DNA of 64,000 bases from Rhinopithecus roxellana (Eukaryota > Chordata > Mammalia > Primates > Cercopithecidae): NCBI RefSeq assembly GCF_007565055.1, contig NC_044551.1, positions 96,998,089 through 97,062,088 on the forward strand, read 5' to 3'. Numbering within the stretch: the stretch's first letter is position 1; every line of letters starts with the position of its first letter. Shown here in pieces: positions 11,011 through 21,824 of the stretch. The notes under the pieces are model-generated. The model was given only the letters and a program-made list of their open reading frames with translations. It was not told where the DNA came from and did no database searches. The translations under genes and the position numbers were made by a program.

Positions 11011-12214
11011 TTGATTCGATGTTTTTCAAGTGATTCAGGTCGCCGTCTGTTATTCTATAACGCCTCAAACCACAAGTTATCCTGGGCTTGTTCATGCCGG
11101 ATGAAATATTCACAGTCTTGCAGCTTAAAGACACTAGAGATAAAGCTACTGGAACATAATGACTTATAGTAATGAGGCTTCATTTGAGGGTAATATGAAC
11201 AACTGGGGACTCTTGTCTTTGCTCTCTGAATTTCAGAATACTTTCACATTGGGAAAACAGGAGGCTGTGGCTGGTTCCTTGGCTTTTGTTCGCAGACTCT
11301 GCAGTACACTGTCGGCTTGATGGATGTATTTTCTCATTGCTGGTGATAATTCTGTAGGGGGTGATTCACCAGCAAATGGAGGCCAAATTAGTGCTTTTTT
11401 TCTCCCTCTACATACTCATGCTCATTGGCTTTGCTATTTACTCCTAATGTCCATTTCCTCTACTCAATAAATCACCTTTGATGAGAAAAAAAAGTACAAA
11501 ATATTAGTCATGTGAGGATTTGGATCATGTTTAATTTAACACCAATGAAAAAGTTTTCTCCTTAATCCAGTAGCTCTCTGGAGCCACAGTCTGTGCTTGC
11601 CAATAGTTTTGTGTATGCACTGACTGAAGCCCAGACAGCTTGCTCCCAAACCAGCCCAGAGCTCAGAGGATTTGTGCTACATTCCTACGCCAGCCTGAGA
11701 CGCTGAGCCTGGGGGTTAAACTGTAAATCAGGAACGACTGAAAGCAACACTTTGCTCAATTCAGTCATCTTCCTCTTTCAAATGACTTTTCTATTCTTCT
11801 ATGTTTCTAATCTTTGATTATTGACCAGGCCATTGTGGGTTCAATGTTACACTCATACCTAAGATTATGGGGCACAGGGAGCTATAAGAATGCCCAGCTG
11901 CCCCATCACTTCCACAGAGAAGGGCTGGAGAGCCGCCTCTCTGGGTTTAAATTAGATTCTTGCATATCAAGGACCAAGGGGCAGACTATGAGCTACCACT
12001 TGCTCATCTCTGTCAGGTCTTCTTTACACACACAGTTAGCCAGAGAGCAAGGATTACACGGGTACACTGCTGCGTGTGTTTACTCTTCAACTTCAGTTAC
12101 ATAGTGAGGCGTGAAGCTGTGAACCGAGGGTGTATTCATATGTATGTCGGCCAGGCTCACCTGCAGGGCTAAGCACCTGGAGTTTGTGGCAGCAGGCTCT
12201 GAGTTAGAGTCAGA
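11011..12214. other. Unassigned, unique-looking sequence
   Basis: About 1.2 kb with no repeat I can name. It contains a 9-base inverted repeat, tgctggtga / tcaccagca, around 11338-11373. Open frames at 11814-12172 overlap in different frames and show no recognisable domain. Confidence 0.4.
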
Positions 12215-12660
12215 GTTGGATTCTCCAAAAGCAGCGGTTAACACGGAGCTTGAGGTGCAAGATTTTATTAGAAATCCGCAGCCGTGAATGGAAGGGTGAG
12301 ATCTGAGCAGAGGAAGCTGTGAAACGGTGCTTTAGACCCTATACATCTTGGCCAGATTTGTCTTCCTTGGGCCAAAATGGTGGCATCTTCACGCCTCTGC
12401 CTTGCACAGTAGCTGGGTGTGGTTTGGGACCCAGGGTCAGGTGGCTCTGGTAGCTGAGGTAGAACCAGAGAAAGCTTCCAGCTGGGGGCTGTCTGCTGAT
12501 GGGGATCCCTCAAATGAGGGCAAGTCCTTCTTCCAAGGGCTATCTGGTGAGTGTGTTCCAGCCTCAGGTAGAGCAGCTGATGAGAACGTTTGTCTTGGGA
12601 AGAGAGAAGGTAGCCTTTTTTGGGTAAGGAGTCCTAACGGTAGGACAATTGTGAGCTCAT
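12215..12660 (-). mobile_element. Possible old LTR (antisense)
   Basis: The words 'ttctccaaaagcagcggtta' and 'gaggtgcaagattttatta' resemble the polyadenylation end of an ERV LTR read antisense. I cannot name the family. The two opposed open frames here (81 and 104 codons) are not supported as genes. Confidence 0.35.
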
Positions 12661-12859
12661 GATACCTAAATTATTTCTCAGGTCAGCCTTCTTATCTGAT
12701 CAGATTCTAAGGAAGAAAGAGGTTATAGTGGGAAGCAAGTCACATGCAGGAGCTATATTGCTCTAAGCCTCATTAAAAAATGAAGATAAAAGGCACTTCT
12801 GATTTTGACTTAAGAGCAGAATTCAGTACAGGAGGGAGAGACTGAATATACAGACTATG

Positions 12860-13390
12860 GCCAGAGCAGATATGAAAATAGAACTCCGACCCACAATGCG
12901 TCACAACCAGCCCAGGATACCAACCCATTATCCACAACCTAGGAAGCCAATCTGCTATGGCAAACTTGTAGGAAGTCAGATTCCTATCTCCAGAAACAAC
13001 TCAGAAAGCCAAACAACTTCTATTACAATCAGCCCTAAATATCCAGGGCTTAATGATTGACAATGTCCCCAATTTTGTCTTCACTTCTAACTTAGGACCA
13101 ACCAGAGAAAGCCAAAAATGCGCCCCTAACCAATCACATAGGATGTCCCACTTCTAGTTAATTCCACCTGTGGATTTCCACGACAACAGCCTCCAGTCAG
13201 GACATGACTGAGCCTTTCCTTCTTTTTCCATCAAGCTTTTCCACTCCTTTGCCTGCCTATGAGTCTCTGCCAAAGCCCAAGTGATGGTGCTTACTCCCTT
13301 GCTATAGCAAGCTCAGATAAGTAGCCTTTGCTTGTTCTCATTTGGTTGGTCTTCGTTTATTTCCACTGGAAGGAAGAGAACTTTTCTGAC
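12860..13390 (+). mobile_element. Possible ERV1-class LTR
   Basis: The layout looks like a class I LTR in sense: pyrimidine-rich promoter-like sequence around 13210-13260, 'gcctgcctatgagtctctgcc', then 'tttgcttgttctcatttggttgg' near the end. There is no clear TG/CA boundary or duplication, so family and ends are uncertain. Confidence 0.42.
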
Positions 13391-13667
13391 CAATCCAATG
13401 TGCTAATTAAAGGTACCACAGGAGGAACCACAGAATCAGGATTTGGGGGAGGCCAGAGAGGCAGCCAGAGTGCCATCTACCTGTAGGGTCAGGGCAGAGG
13501 GAGGCGATCCTGGGTTCTCATGGGAAGCACCAAGGGGCCCCTTGGGCCCTAGCAGAGGGCTTTAGGGCTGCCAGTCTAGCACTATGCTGCAGGAACTGAA
13601 CCCAAGAGTTCACTCTTATTTTGAATCTACTGTACCCACAAAATGCTTCTGTCTGAGAAAAGTTGGG
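13391..13667. other. Unassigned sequence
   Basis: Short stretch between two LTR-like elements. Nothing recognised. Confidence 0.4.
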
Positions 13668-14047
13668 TGTATTAGTTCGTTTTCACACTGCTCTGAAGAA
13701 CTGCCCAAGATTGGGTAATTTATAAAGGAAAGGGGTTTAATTGACTCACAGTTCAGCATGACTGGGGAGGCCTCAGGAAGGAAGCAAGGAACCTTCTTGG
13801 AACCTTCTTCACAAGGCAGCAGGAAGAAAAAGTGCCCACTGAAGGGGGAAAAGCCCCTTATAAAACCATTAGATCTTATAAGAACTTACTCACTATCACA
13901 AGAAGAGCATAGGGGAAACCACCTCCATGATTCAGTTACCTCTACCCGGTCTCTCCCTTGACATGTGGGAATTATGGGGTTTATGGAGATTATGGACATT
14001 ACAATTCCAGATGAGATTCTGGGTGGGGACAGAGCCAAACCGTATCA
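13668..14047 (-). mobile_element. Solo ERVL-MaLR LTR (MST/MLT1 type)
   Basis: Antisense MaLR LTR from 'tgtattagttcg' to 'gagccaaaccgtatca'. A near-duplication of 5 bases flanks it (TTGGG at 13663-13667, GTGGG at 14048-14052). The middle has a local expansion of 'ttatgg' words around 13970-14000. No internal region is present. Confidence 0.88.
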
Positions 14048-14052
14048 GTGGG

Positions 14053-14322
14053 ACATACCTAGCAACAAACATCTGGTTAAATATTTGTCAAACAATTAAC
14101 ACTTGCCAGGCCCAGTGCTTGGCACAGGGGACAAACCAGTGAACAAAACAGTCATCTCACAAGCTTTATTTTCCCTACATATGGCGCCTAGCACTAGCAA
14201 GCACTTGATACTATTTTTATCTTGTGAAAAATCAGCTAGAAACGGGGTGGCTAGTGTGGCTTTGAGAGGTTTCATTCCCGAAGGAAGGAATGGATTCAGA
14301 AACTCTAGTCACAGCTCTGTCC
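14053..14322 (+). repeat. Old interspersed repeat, family uncertain
   Basis: Contains 'ccaggcccagtgcttggcac' and 'gaacaaaacagtcat', resembling the start of the same ancient family seen at 30060-30700 and 56350-58000. I cannot name the family. Confidence 0.4.
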
Positions 14323-14347
14323 TGTGTGTGTGTGTGTGTGTGTGTGT
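14322..14347. repeat. (GT)n microsatellite
   Basis: About 12-13 GT units. Confidence 0.93.
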
Positions 14348-14510
14348 ACACATTTGGATGTTATCTTGGGCTAACTGCTTAACATCTGTATGCTTCAATG
14401 TCCTCATACAAAACGTGATTAATAATACGTCTCCTTCCTCTCATAGATTTGAATGAAATAATAAAAGAAATGTAGATGGAAAATGTAGATGCAGTGGAAG
14501 TGCAAAAGAT
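14348..14510 (+). mobile_element. MIR SINE fragment
   Basis: Follows the MIR layout: 'ttgggctaactgcttaacatc', then 'tcaatgtcctcatac', then 'gaatgaaataataaaagaaatg'. Strongly decayed, as expected for this ancient SINE. Confidence 0.6.
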
Positions 14511-14930
14511 ATTGTTATTTCCCTCCCTTCCTCCCATCACCAACTGGAGAGCTTGGAAAAGGGCAATACCCATGAACATTGCCAGGGTGGCCAACTCTCC
14601 TTAGATTTAAGAGTATCACATTTGCAATTCTGGGATCCTATTTCCAGTCCAGTTCAGGTCTCTCTACCTCCATGATGGTTTCTCTCCTTCTTGGCTTCTT
14701 TCTTTGTTGAGTTCCTATCGCTCTTCTCCTCAATACCCACAGGCAGGAAGGAGGGTGATGTGATTGAGATGGTATCACTGGACCCGTCTGGTTGGCTGGA
14801 TGGGATCTTCTCCCTCTCTCATTTCCGTATGTCTTCCTCTACAGCTTTGCAAGGAGTCTGTGGAAGGAGAGTCGTTTCCTGAAGGAGAGGGCCATACCTG
14901 GGTCAAGGATGGAGAGGTCCATACAGTCCT
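14511..14930. other. Unassigned sequence
   Basis: No repeat or gene recognised. Confidence 0.4.
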
Positions 14931-15120
14931 CTACTGAAATCATAAGGCAATCTCTCACCTGAAGTGCTTCAAGAGCCTCTGGCTGGTCTCTCTGAAGCCA
15001 CTGTGACTCTTATTTTCCCCAGAGTTGCCAGAGTAGTATTTTGAAAATGTAATATTGTTCATATCACACCCCTGCTTCAATGACTTCTTACTATTGTTGT
15101 CAGATAAAGCCATCAGGGCA
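14931..15120 (+). mobile_element. LINE-2 3' region fragment
   Basis: Sense match to the L2 3' region: 'ttgccagagtagtattttg', 'cacacccctgcttcaatgac', 'gtcagataaagcc'. The matching next segment of L2 appears at about 16428, after about 1.3 kb of other sequence. Confidence 0.65.
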
Positions 15121-16094
15121 TCCCCAAATTCAATCTGATGTTACCTTAATATCTAAAAATTGTGGTTCTAAAAGATAGAAAGAATATGATAAAAATTGAG
15201 GATTAATGGAAACGGTAACTAGATTTGTTAACTTCAATCAAGTGGAGAAGCCACCTGGGTGGGAGGTAGAGACTAAACTGACATGCAAATTAGTCAATGC
15301 TGTGACTTTGATCTTAGCTACAAAAAGGACTACAAAATGCGACGTGGCTTGGCAGTCAGAGTGGGAAGAAGAATTGCCCTTGGATGTGTGTAGCTGTGGC
15401 TAGTTTCACACCCAGAGACTAAGTCTGATTTTTAAGCAGTTTCAGCATGCCGAGAAACTCTAAATATTCCCTTGGAAAAGCATGCTCAAAGTTGTTTGAG
15501 GCATTATAATTTTTCCCTTTCTGGATAAGCCCCTTTAACTCCAGGGAGATTTTAGAATTAAGTGTAGATATAAAGAAAATAAAAACATAATAGTTTTGAC
15601 ATAATTTGGGTACATTTGTTATGTTAATTACCTGTAGCATTTAAGAATACCTGACATATTATTGTGTCAATAAGTTAACCTTGTGATTTCAGTTTAAAAA
15701 TACAAAAATGAGTACAATTAATTTAAATTTGCATTTCTTTGAAAGCATACTAAGTTTATACACATTACTGGGACATTTGAGAGACTATAAGAATCATTAT
15801 ATTTGTAATATATTTATTATAATTACTTAAGCATATACTTAGGAAAGTTCAAACAGTTGTAAAATTGGAAATAAAATCAAATATTAAATTTATACATGCA
15901 GTGTCAAGTGCTTCAAGGAAATAAATTAATTGAGTTTTTCAATGGGATCAAATATCAGTCAGCCTCCTTGCATATTAAAATGTGTTAATATTTGAAATTG
16001 AAGAATAAAGTTTCTTAAAAAGCTTACAGTAGAGCTAAGTTCATGACTTGTAACTTTAATAAATACAAAGTTAATTTAAAAATGGAGTAAACTC
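15121..16094. other. Unassigned AT-rich stretch between two L2 pieces
   Basis: About 970 bases of AT-rich sequence separating two parts of an L2. I recognise no family. It may be an insertion into the L2, or two independent L2 fragments may happen to be close together. Confidence 0.4.
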
Positions 16095-16397
16095 GGCCGG
16101 GCGCGGTGGCTCAAGCCTGTAATCCCAGCACTTTGGGAGGCCGAGACGGGCGGATCACGAGGTCAGGAGATCGAGACCATCCTGGCTAACACGGTGAAAC
16201 CCCGTCTCTACTAAAAACTACAAAAAACTAGCCGGGCGAGGTGGCGGCGCCTGTAGTCCCAGCTACCCGGGAGGCTGAGGCGGGAGAATGGCGTGAACCC
16301 AGGAGGCGGAGCTGGAGCTTGCAGTGAGCTGAGATCAGGCCACAGCACTCCAGCCTGGGTGACAGAGCAAGACTTCGTCTCAAAAAAAAAAAAAAAA
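16095..16397 (+). mobile_element. Alu: AluY, Old World monkey type, perfect target-site duplication
   Basis: Full-length young Alu with an intact head 'ggccgggcgcggtggctcaa' and many retained CpG sites. It carries 'aactagccgggcgaggtgg', a state typical of cercopithecid AluY. It is flanked by a perfect duplication, aaaaatggagtaaactc, at 16078-16094 and 16397-16413. There is a small local duplication, 'gcggagctggagcttgcag', in the right monomer. The good preservation suggests recent insertion. Confidence 0.97.
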
Positions 16398-16427
16398 AAA
16401 ATGGAGTAAACTCTGAATTTTAATTTT

Positions 16428-16998
16428 GGTTCACCAAAAACCTTTCATTTCCTAGCTCTGAGAAAAAAATCTAAATTTCTTAGCAATGCCTCCAAGGTCC
16501 TCCATAGTCTGGATGTGGTTTGCATGTCCATCTGCTTCTCATGTCCCTGTTCTTCCCTATAAATACACTCCAAGCAGACAAACTCCATTTATTAATTTAC
16601 TTTTCAAACACAACAAATCCCTCCCTACCTTGTGGCTTTTGCATTTGTTTTTCCCTCTGTGTGGAGAAACTTCCCTCGGGCACAGAACAGGTATTTTATT
16701 GTTCTCCTGCCAAGCTCAACTGAGCTATCTTTCCCAAGGTAAAGTCACAGCAAGGTCACCTTGCTTACCCTATTTGAGCTGGTCACTATATTCTGGATTC
16801 TACCACCCTATTTGTTTCTTTTAGATGAATCTTCTCCATGTTTAATAATTTAAAGCACTTACATTATTTATTTGCTTTTAGCATTCTTCCCCCAGTAGAA
16901 TGTACTCATCATGAGGGCAGGGAGTTTGTCTCATTTGGCAACCAAATCATTGGCAGTTAGTAGGTGCGAAACAAATATTTATTCAACAAATAATTAAG
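16428..16998 (+). mobile_element. LINE-2 3' end
   Basis: Sense L2 3' end with the expected order: 'ccaaggtcctccatagtctgg', 'ttgcatttgtttttccctctg', 'tagaatgtactcatcatgag', 'ggcagggagtttgtctc', then 'acaaatatttattcaacaaat'. This is the untranslated end of L2; the 112-codon open frame here is not a gene. Confidence 0.85.
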
Positions 16999-18612
16999 TT
17001 GTATATTTATACTTAAAGCAAAGATGGGATCACACTATTCTCTCTTTGGTAACTTCCTTTTCTCAGCTAACAATTACTGAATAATTTTTCCAAATTGTAT
17101 ATAGATAATAATTACTAAAGACTATAACACTCTATTATATGGATACATTGTAGTTGACAGAATAATGAGCAGAAGTTTTACATTTTAATGAAGTCTAATG
17201 TATTATGAAGTAATGGATAGAGAAAATAGAGAAAATAGTGTGTCTTTAAAGTAATAGAAACTCACGGAAGAAGAAATAAGTACCTTAAAATCAGTTACTA
17301 TAAGAATCAGAAAAAAGATGTTAGAATATTCTTTTTACCAAAAGGATGTTAGAAGAATTTATCTTAATGTAACAGAAACAGTAACTGTAAGGAAAAAGAA
17401 ACAGAACAGGCTGAGATAGAAAAACAACAGGAGAATCTGAAAGTGGAAATGAGTGAAAAGAAGGAATTTTAATAAATTAAACCTTTAATATTAGATTAAA
17501 ATTCAAATGGACATAAAATGGCATTGTGGAAAATAAACTTGAAAAACTCTTAAGGAAAAGAATGAAGCTGAGAAACTAGTGACGTGAAAAACTGTAGAGA
17601 GAGACATCCAACATAAAAATTATAGTTGTAAATTGGAATAAATGTAACTGAAGCCTCCATATAAGAGAGAAGAACAAAGAGCTGATTATGCTCCTTAAAC
17701 ATTCTCATTCTTAAACCAGAGAGAAATACATACTGAGGGAGATGCTCGTTAAAATTTTGAAATGGGCTGATAAAAAAAATTATCCAAGATTTCAACAAAA
17801 AATATTTTTCTTCTGCAGATTCTGAAGACCAAAACACAATGGAGAAAATTCTGAGTATGGAGGGAAAACTTGGTGTGATCCAAGAATTTGATGCATAGAG
17901 ATGTCCTTCATGGGAAAGACAACAGAGAGATATTATTAAGAATGCAAGGTTTCAGAGTATAAATAAAGAACCAGAGAATGTGAATGTAATATATTCCTGA
18001 GTTGTAAGTGAAAATGTTAAATCAGGAACTCTTTCTATTATTTGTTGGCTGGTTGATTCAGGAGGCCATTGATGAAACGAAAAACTTCTCTTGCTTTCTC
18101 TTTAACTCTTTTTTCTGTTTTTTTTTTTTTTTTTTTCTATATCAGAAAACATGTTACTGAATGCACATATTTCAATGCACTGTTCTAATTAACTTCCTGA
18201 CATATCTAAAAACAACATAAAATTACTGTACTTTTCAGTTTCCAGCACTTGCTGAGTATGCAACAACTGAGAATACAGCAGGACATAGTGCAAGAATAAT
18301 TGTTAAACCAAAAGCCATTTTTTTTTTTTTGCTTTCACAGAAGCAGAATTGCATAGTGCTCCACAATGGCCATTCAGCTGCCAAGGAATTTAACACTTTT
18401 TGGCGTCTTACAGTAAATGGATTGAGTTACTTTTAAAATTATGCAATAGCAGACATTTTTGCTTACAGAACTCTTGTCCAAATAATACTCCATTCTGGAT
18501 CTGTATGTATTACTCAGTTAACTATCATTAAAAGAAGATCTGTATATCTATACCTCTCTCTATATTTCATCAGCCATAATATCTGTGAAAAAGGCATTGA
18601 AAAAATAACTTT
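16999..18612. other. A-rich sequence, unassigned
   Basis: About 1.6 kb. The part at 17200-17990 is A-rich on the plus strand and could be the ORF1 region of an old L1 or HAL1-like element, but I cannot confirm this from the translation. T-runs occur at about 18118-18136 and 18319-18330. No gene recognised. Confidence 0.35.
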
Positions 18613-18912
18613 GGCCAGGCACGGTGGCTCATGACTGTAATCCCAGTACTTTGGGAGGCTGAGGCGAGTAGATCACGAGGTCAGGAAATTGAGACCAGCC
18701 TGACCAACATGGTGAAACCCCATGTCTACTAAAAATTCAAAAATTAGCTGGGCGTGATGGTGCGTGCCTGTAATCCCAGCTACTCAGGAGGCTGAGGCAG
18801 GAGAATCACTTGAACCCGGGAGTCAGAGGTTGCAGTGAACCGAGATCGTGCCACTGCACTCCAGCCTGGCCACACAGCGAGACTCCATCTCAAAAAAAAA
18901 AAAAAAAAAAAA
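18613..18912 (+). mobile_element. Alu: Alu SINE, full length, AluS-like
   Basis: Sense Alu from 'ggccaggcacggtggctc' to an A-run of about 22 bases. The flanks share an A-rich word (aaaaaataactt before, aaaaaattaactt after). Confidence 0.95.
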
Positions 18913-19019
18913 TTAACTTAATGGAAATTCACTACACAATTATTATCGTGTACTGTATAGTGTGTAGGACATAGAGGTAAATTTTAAAAAATTTTGTACA
19001 TCATTTCATTAGTTTTCCT

Positions 19020-19562
19020 CTTCACTTTTGTAATACAGATTTTGTGTCATCTTGATCACTTCCATCAGCATATAAGCATGGTGTTGGAGCTCTTCTCATC
19101 TTACAAAACTTGTCTTGACCTTATTTCCTGCGGAGCTGTCATCCCGTCTCTGCTTTCTTCTCAAGACCTTGGGAGACTTGCCTACGTACTTGCAGTGTCC
19201 AATTTCTCTCCCCAGGTCTGTTTTAAATCAACCGAAATCAGGTTTTGCTTCACTGAAACATTTCTTGTCAAGGTCTCCAGTGACTTCCATGTTGCTAAAT
19301 CCACTGGTCATTTCTTGTTCTTCATTCTATTGACTCCTAGCAGCATCTGACCCATTGGCTCACCCTCTTTCCTCATATGCTTCCAGGATACCATCCTCCC
19401 TGGCTTCCTCCCACAGCACTGCCCTTTCCTGAATCCTCCTCTTTTTCTCAGCTTTTTACAGCTGCAGGTCCCCAGGGCTCGGTCCTGAATCCTCTTCTCT
19501 TTTCTAGTAATATTCACTCGTTTGGTGATTTCATCTACTCTCAGTGTTTTAAACGATATTGA
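19020..19562 (+). pseudogene. LINE-2/CR1-type reverse transcriptase remnant
   Basis: The plus-strand frame at 19377-19562 contains GPQGSVLNPLLF followed by a short spacer and SFGDFI. This is the conserved PQGSVLGPLLF-type motif of L2/CR1 reverse transcriptases, with N in place of G after the L. Upstream, 'gtctccagtgacttcc', 'tgctaaatccactgg' and 'agcagcatctgacccattg' match the preceding part of L2 in order. The frame is interrupted, so this is a fossil. It has the same orientation as the L2 pieces at 14.9 and 16.4 kb but covers an upstream part of the element, so it is a separate copy or a rearranged one. Confidence 0.75.
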
Positions 19563-19571
19563 ACTAGCTTC

Positions 19572-19690
19572 CCAGTACTACAGTAGCCAATTACCACAAA
19601 TTTGGTGATTTAAAACCACAGAAATTATTCTCTGTCAGTTCTGGAGGGTAGAAGTCTAAATTTGGCAGGCTTGGATATAGCGATTCTCTG
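19572..19690 (-). mobile_element. MaLR LTR fragment (MLT1-like)
   Basis: Antisense fragment: 'caattaccacaaatttggtg', 'aaccacagaaattattctct', 'agttctggagggtagaagtc'. Only the 3' end of the LTR remains. Confidence 0.65.
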
Positions 19691-20034
19691 GGGGGACATA
19701 TTCTTAGGTAATGACCAGAAAGAAATAAAATCTCCATTCGAGGGCAACTATAAACTTGGACTCTAAGGGTCTCCAGAAAAGTAAACGTAGTTCAAGAGCA
19801 AAAATTGGCTCCCATTTCTCCCCTGGGATCTGCAGGAGAGGGGGAACCTAGAGTGTGAGTTCAGCAGGGCAAGAGGGGCGCTGTCTGTGGAACCTGGAAT
19901 GTGAGCAGGACAGGAGGGTAGGGTCTGTGGAGACTCACTATGCCTGCACTTGCCAGCTTTCCCCAGTTTCTCATTCTCTCAGAGCCTCCAATCAATACTG
20001 GTACAATTCCTTGGTGTTTTCATTATGGCTACTG
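19691..20034. other. Unassigned sequence
   Basis: Contains a word group ('ctctggggggacatattc', then 'gagggcaactataaac') that recurs at about 22871-22935. No gene recognised. Confidence 0.4.
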
Positions 20035-20563
20035 TTTTAGTCTGTTTGATTTTGCTAGAACAGAATACCTGAGACTGGGTAATTTATAAAGAACAGAGAT
20101 TTAGTTCTTGTAGTTCTGGAGCCTGGGAAGTCCAAGGCCGAGGGGCTGGCATCTGGTGAGGGCCTTCTTAAAGCCTCATCTCATGGTGGAAGGTAGAAGA
20201 GTAAGAAAGTGCAAGAGACCAACGGGGCAGAACTCACTTGTATAACAAATCCACTCTCTCAATAATGGCATTAATTGATTCATGACACTAGAGCCCTCAT
20301 GAATTAATCTCTTCTTAAGGGTCCTACCTCTCAACACCGTTGCATTGTGGATTCAGTTTCTGGCACATGGCAGGCCATGGTGGCTCACGCCTGTAATTCG
20401 AGCACTTTGGGACACTGAGGCCAGATGATTGCCGGAAGTCTGAAGTTTGAGACCAGCCTGGGAAACAGTGGGATTCCATCTCTAAAATAAAGAAAGAAAG
20501 AAAGGAAGAAAAAAAGTTTCCTACACATGAGCCTAGGGAGATACATGCAGACCATAGCAGATA
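20035..20563 (-). mobile_element. MaLR LTR split by an Alu-like monomer
   Basis: Antisense LTR from 'tttagtctgtttgattttgc' with 'gagactgggtaatttataaag' and 'gttctggagcctgggaagtcc'. It ends 'gcagaccatagcag'. The Alu monomer at 20369-20511 interrupts it. Family is MST or MLT1 by eye. Confidence 0.78.
20369..20511 (+). mobile_element. Monomeric Alu (FLAM-like) inserted in a MaLR LTR
   Basis: One sense Alu left monomer ending in an AAAG-rich tail. Imperfect duplications gtttctggcacatg (about 20355-20368) and gtttcctacacatg (about 20515-20528) flank it, 12 of 14 matching. Confidence 0.8.
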
Positions 20564-20574
20564 CTGTTTAAAAC

Positions 20575-20750
20575 CTTTTTCATTTGCATGATTTTCTTGA
20601 GTCTCATAACTGCTTTATCTTGTGGTTGGTTAAGACTGAAGATTTCGACATTTTTCCTGACGGAAAAATCTGATCTTTGGAGAGGTTAAGACTTGCACAG
20701 TGCCATGATAACAGATGAGTGGGGCCTCAAGTTCTGAAAGAAAGATGCTG
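20575..20750 (+). mobile_element. MIR SINE fragment
   Basis: MIR core words in order: 'gagtctcataactgcttt', 'tttggagaggttaagac', 'ttgcacagtgccatgataac', 'gatgagtggggcctcaag'. Ancient and decayed. Confidence 0.65.
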
Positions 20751-21240
20751 CTCCTCTCTGTCTTAGGATGCTTCTTTATTTTATGTTGAGTCTGAATGTC
20801 TTTGGTCCCATTTCCATGTTAGAACTGAGTTCTTCATGAATTTTCAAAAAGTCAGAGTTAGGAAAATTTTCTTTTTCTCCCTTCGCCTGCCGATATTTTG
20901 AGTTGGCAGTCCATCCCTAACACATTTTACCCTTTATGAGCAGAAGCTGCTTTATTTCCTGCTTAAATCAAAAAGAGATCTTATCACAAAGGCCTGCGAT
21001 AAGCACGTTGTAAATAAACAGTTGTAAAATAAAGATGCATTGAGTTGAGAATAGTGGGAAATTGATCTGACTGTATTTTATGAATTGTGTTAAGATTTTC
21101 AGCATGGATAATATAAATGATTTACAATTTCTTACACATTGGTATAGAATAAGTCATAGAAGCAAGTTATTTACTTGGATTTTCCAAAGAGTGATATTTC
21201 ACCTCCTTCAGGTCAAAGAAACTAGGGACTTATGATTAAA
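20751..21240. other. Unassigned sequence
   Basis: No repeat or gene recognised. Confidence 0.4.
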
Positions 21241-21415
21241 TCTTCTAGTGGTTACAGCATAGACTTTGAAGTGAGATTGAACTGAACTTGAAGTTCAGCT
21301 ATACTATGAGCAACAAACTATGACTCTCAAACATTTTACCTAATCATCAGTTTCTCCATCTGTATCATGGGGATAGTATCAATACTTGTTAGGATTTAAA
21401 GGGAGAATTTTGGTA
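21241..21415 (+). mobile_element. MIR SINE fragment
   Basis: MIR words in order: 'agactttgaagtgagattg', 'aatcatcagtttctccatc', 'tgtatcatggggatagtatc'. Sense orientation. Confidence 0.7.
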
Positions 21416-21567
21416 CAGTTAACGGTCTTGGAGCCATGGACTAAGGATGTTGATTTTTTTACCCTGCTTGGGTTTTCTCATGTCTGCATGTTCCCAAAGA
21501 GGTTTGTGACACCTGGAACAACGGCAGACTGGGCTACCCTCATAATTAATGACTATACATGTAATTC

Positions 21568-21824
21568 TTTTTTTTGAAACGGAGTCTCACTCTGGCTCAC
21601 TGCAACCTCTGCCTCCTGGGTTCAAGGTATTCTCCCACCTCAGCCTCCCAAGTAGCTGGGACTATAGGCGTGTGCCACCATGCCCAGCAAATTTTTGTAT
21701 TTTTAGTAGAGACAGGGTTTCACCATGTTGGCCAGGCTGGTCTTAAACTCCTGACCTCAAGTGATCCACCTGCTTTGGCCTCCCAAAATTCTGGGATTAC
21801 AGGTGTGAGCTACCACATCTGGCC
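21568..21824 (-). mobile_element. Alu: Alu SINE with internal deletion
   Basis: Antisense Alu that jumps from 'cggagtctcactc' directly to 'tggctcactgcaacctctg'. About 35 bases of the right monomer, containing the usual 'gcccaggctggagtgcagtgg' block, are missing. The rest is complete to 'ccacatctggcc'. A weak duplication (tatacatgtaatt / tatatgtaatcc) flanks it. Confidence 0.92.

Noticed and set aside
11338..11373. 9-base inverted repeat (tgctggtga / tcaccagca) as a regulatory hairpin
   Set aside because: Short inverted repeats of this size occur by chance many times in 64 kb and nothing nearby supports a function.
14103..14456. 117-codon plus frame
   Set aside because: It crosses an old repeat, a GT microsatellite (CVCVCVCV run) and a MIR, so it is not a conserved coding unit.
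17200..17990. Possible HAL1 or L1 ORF1 coding remnant
   Set aside because: A-rich and suggestive in places, but no ORF1 motif could be read with confidence, so I left it as unassigned.
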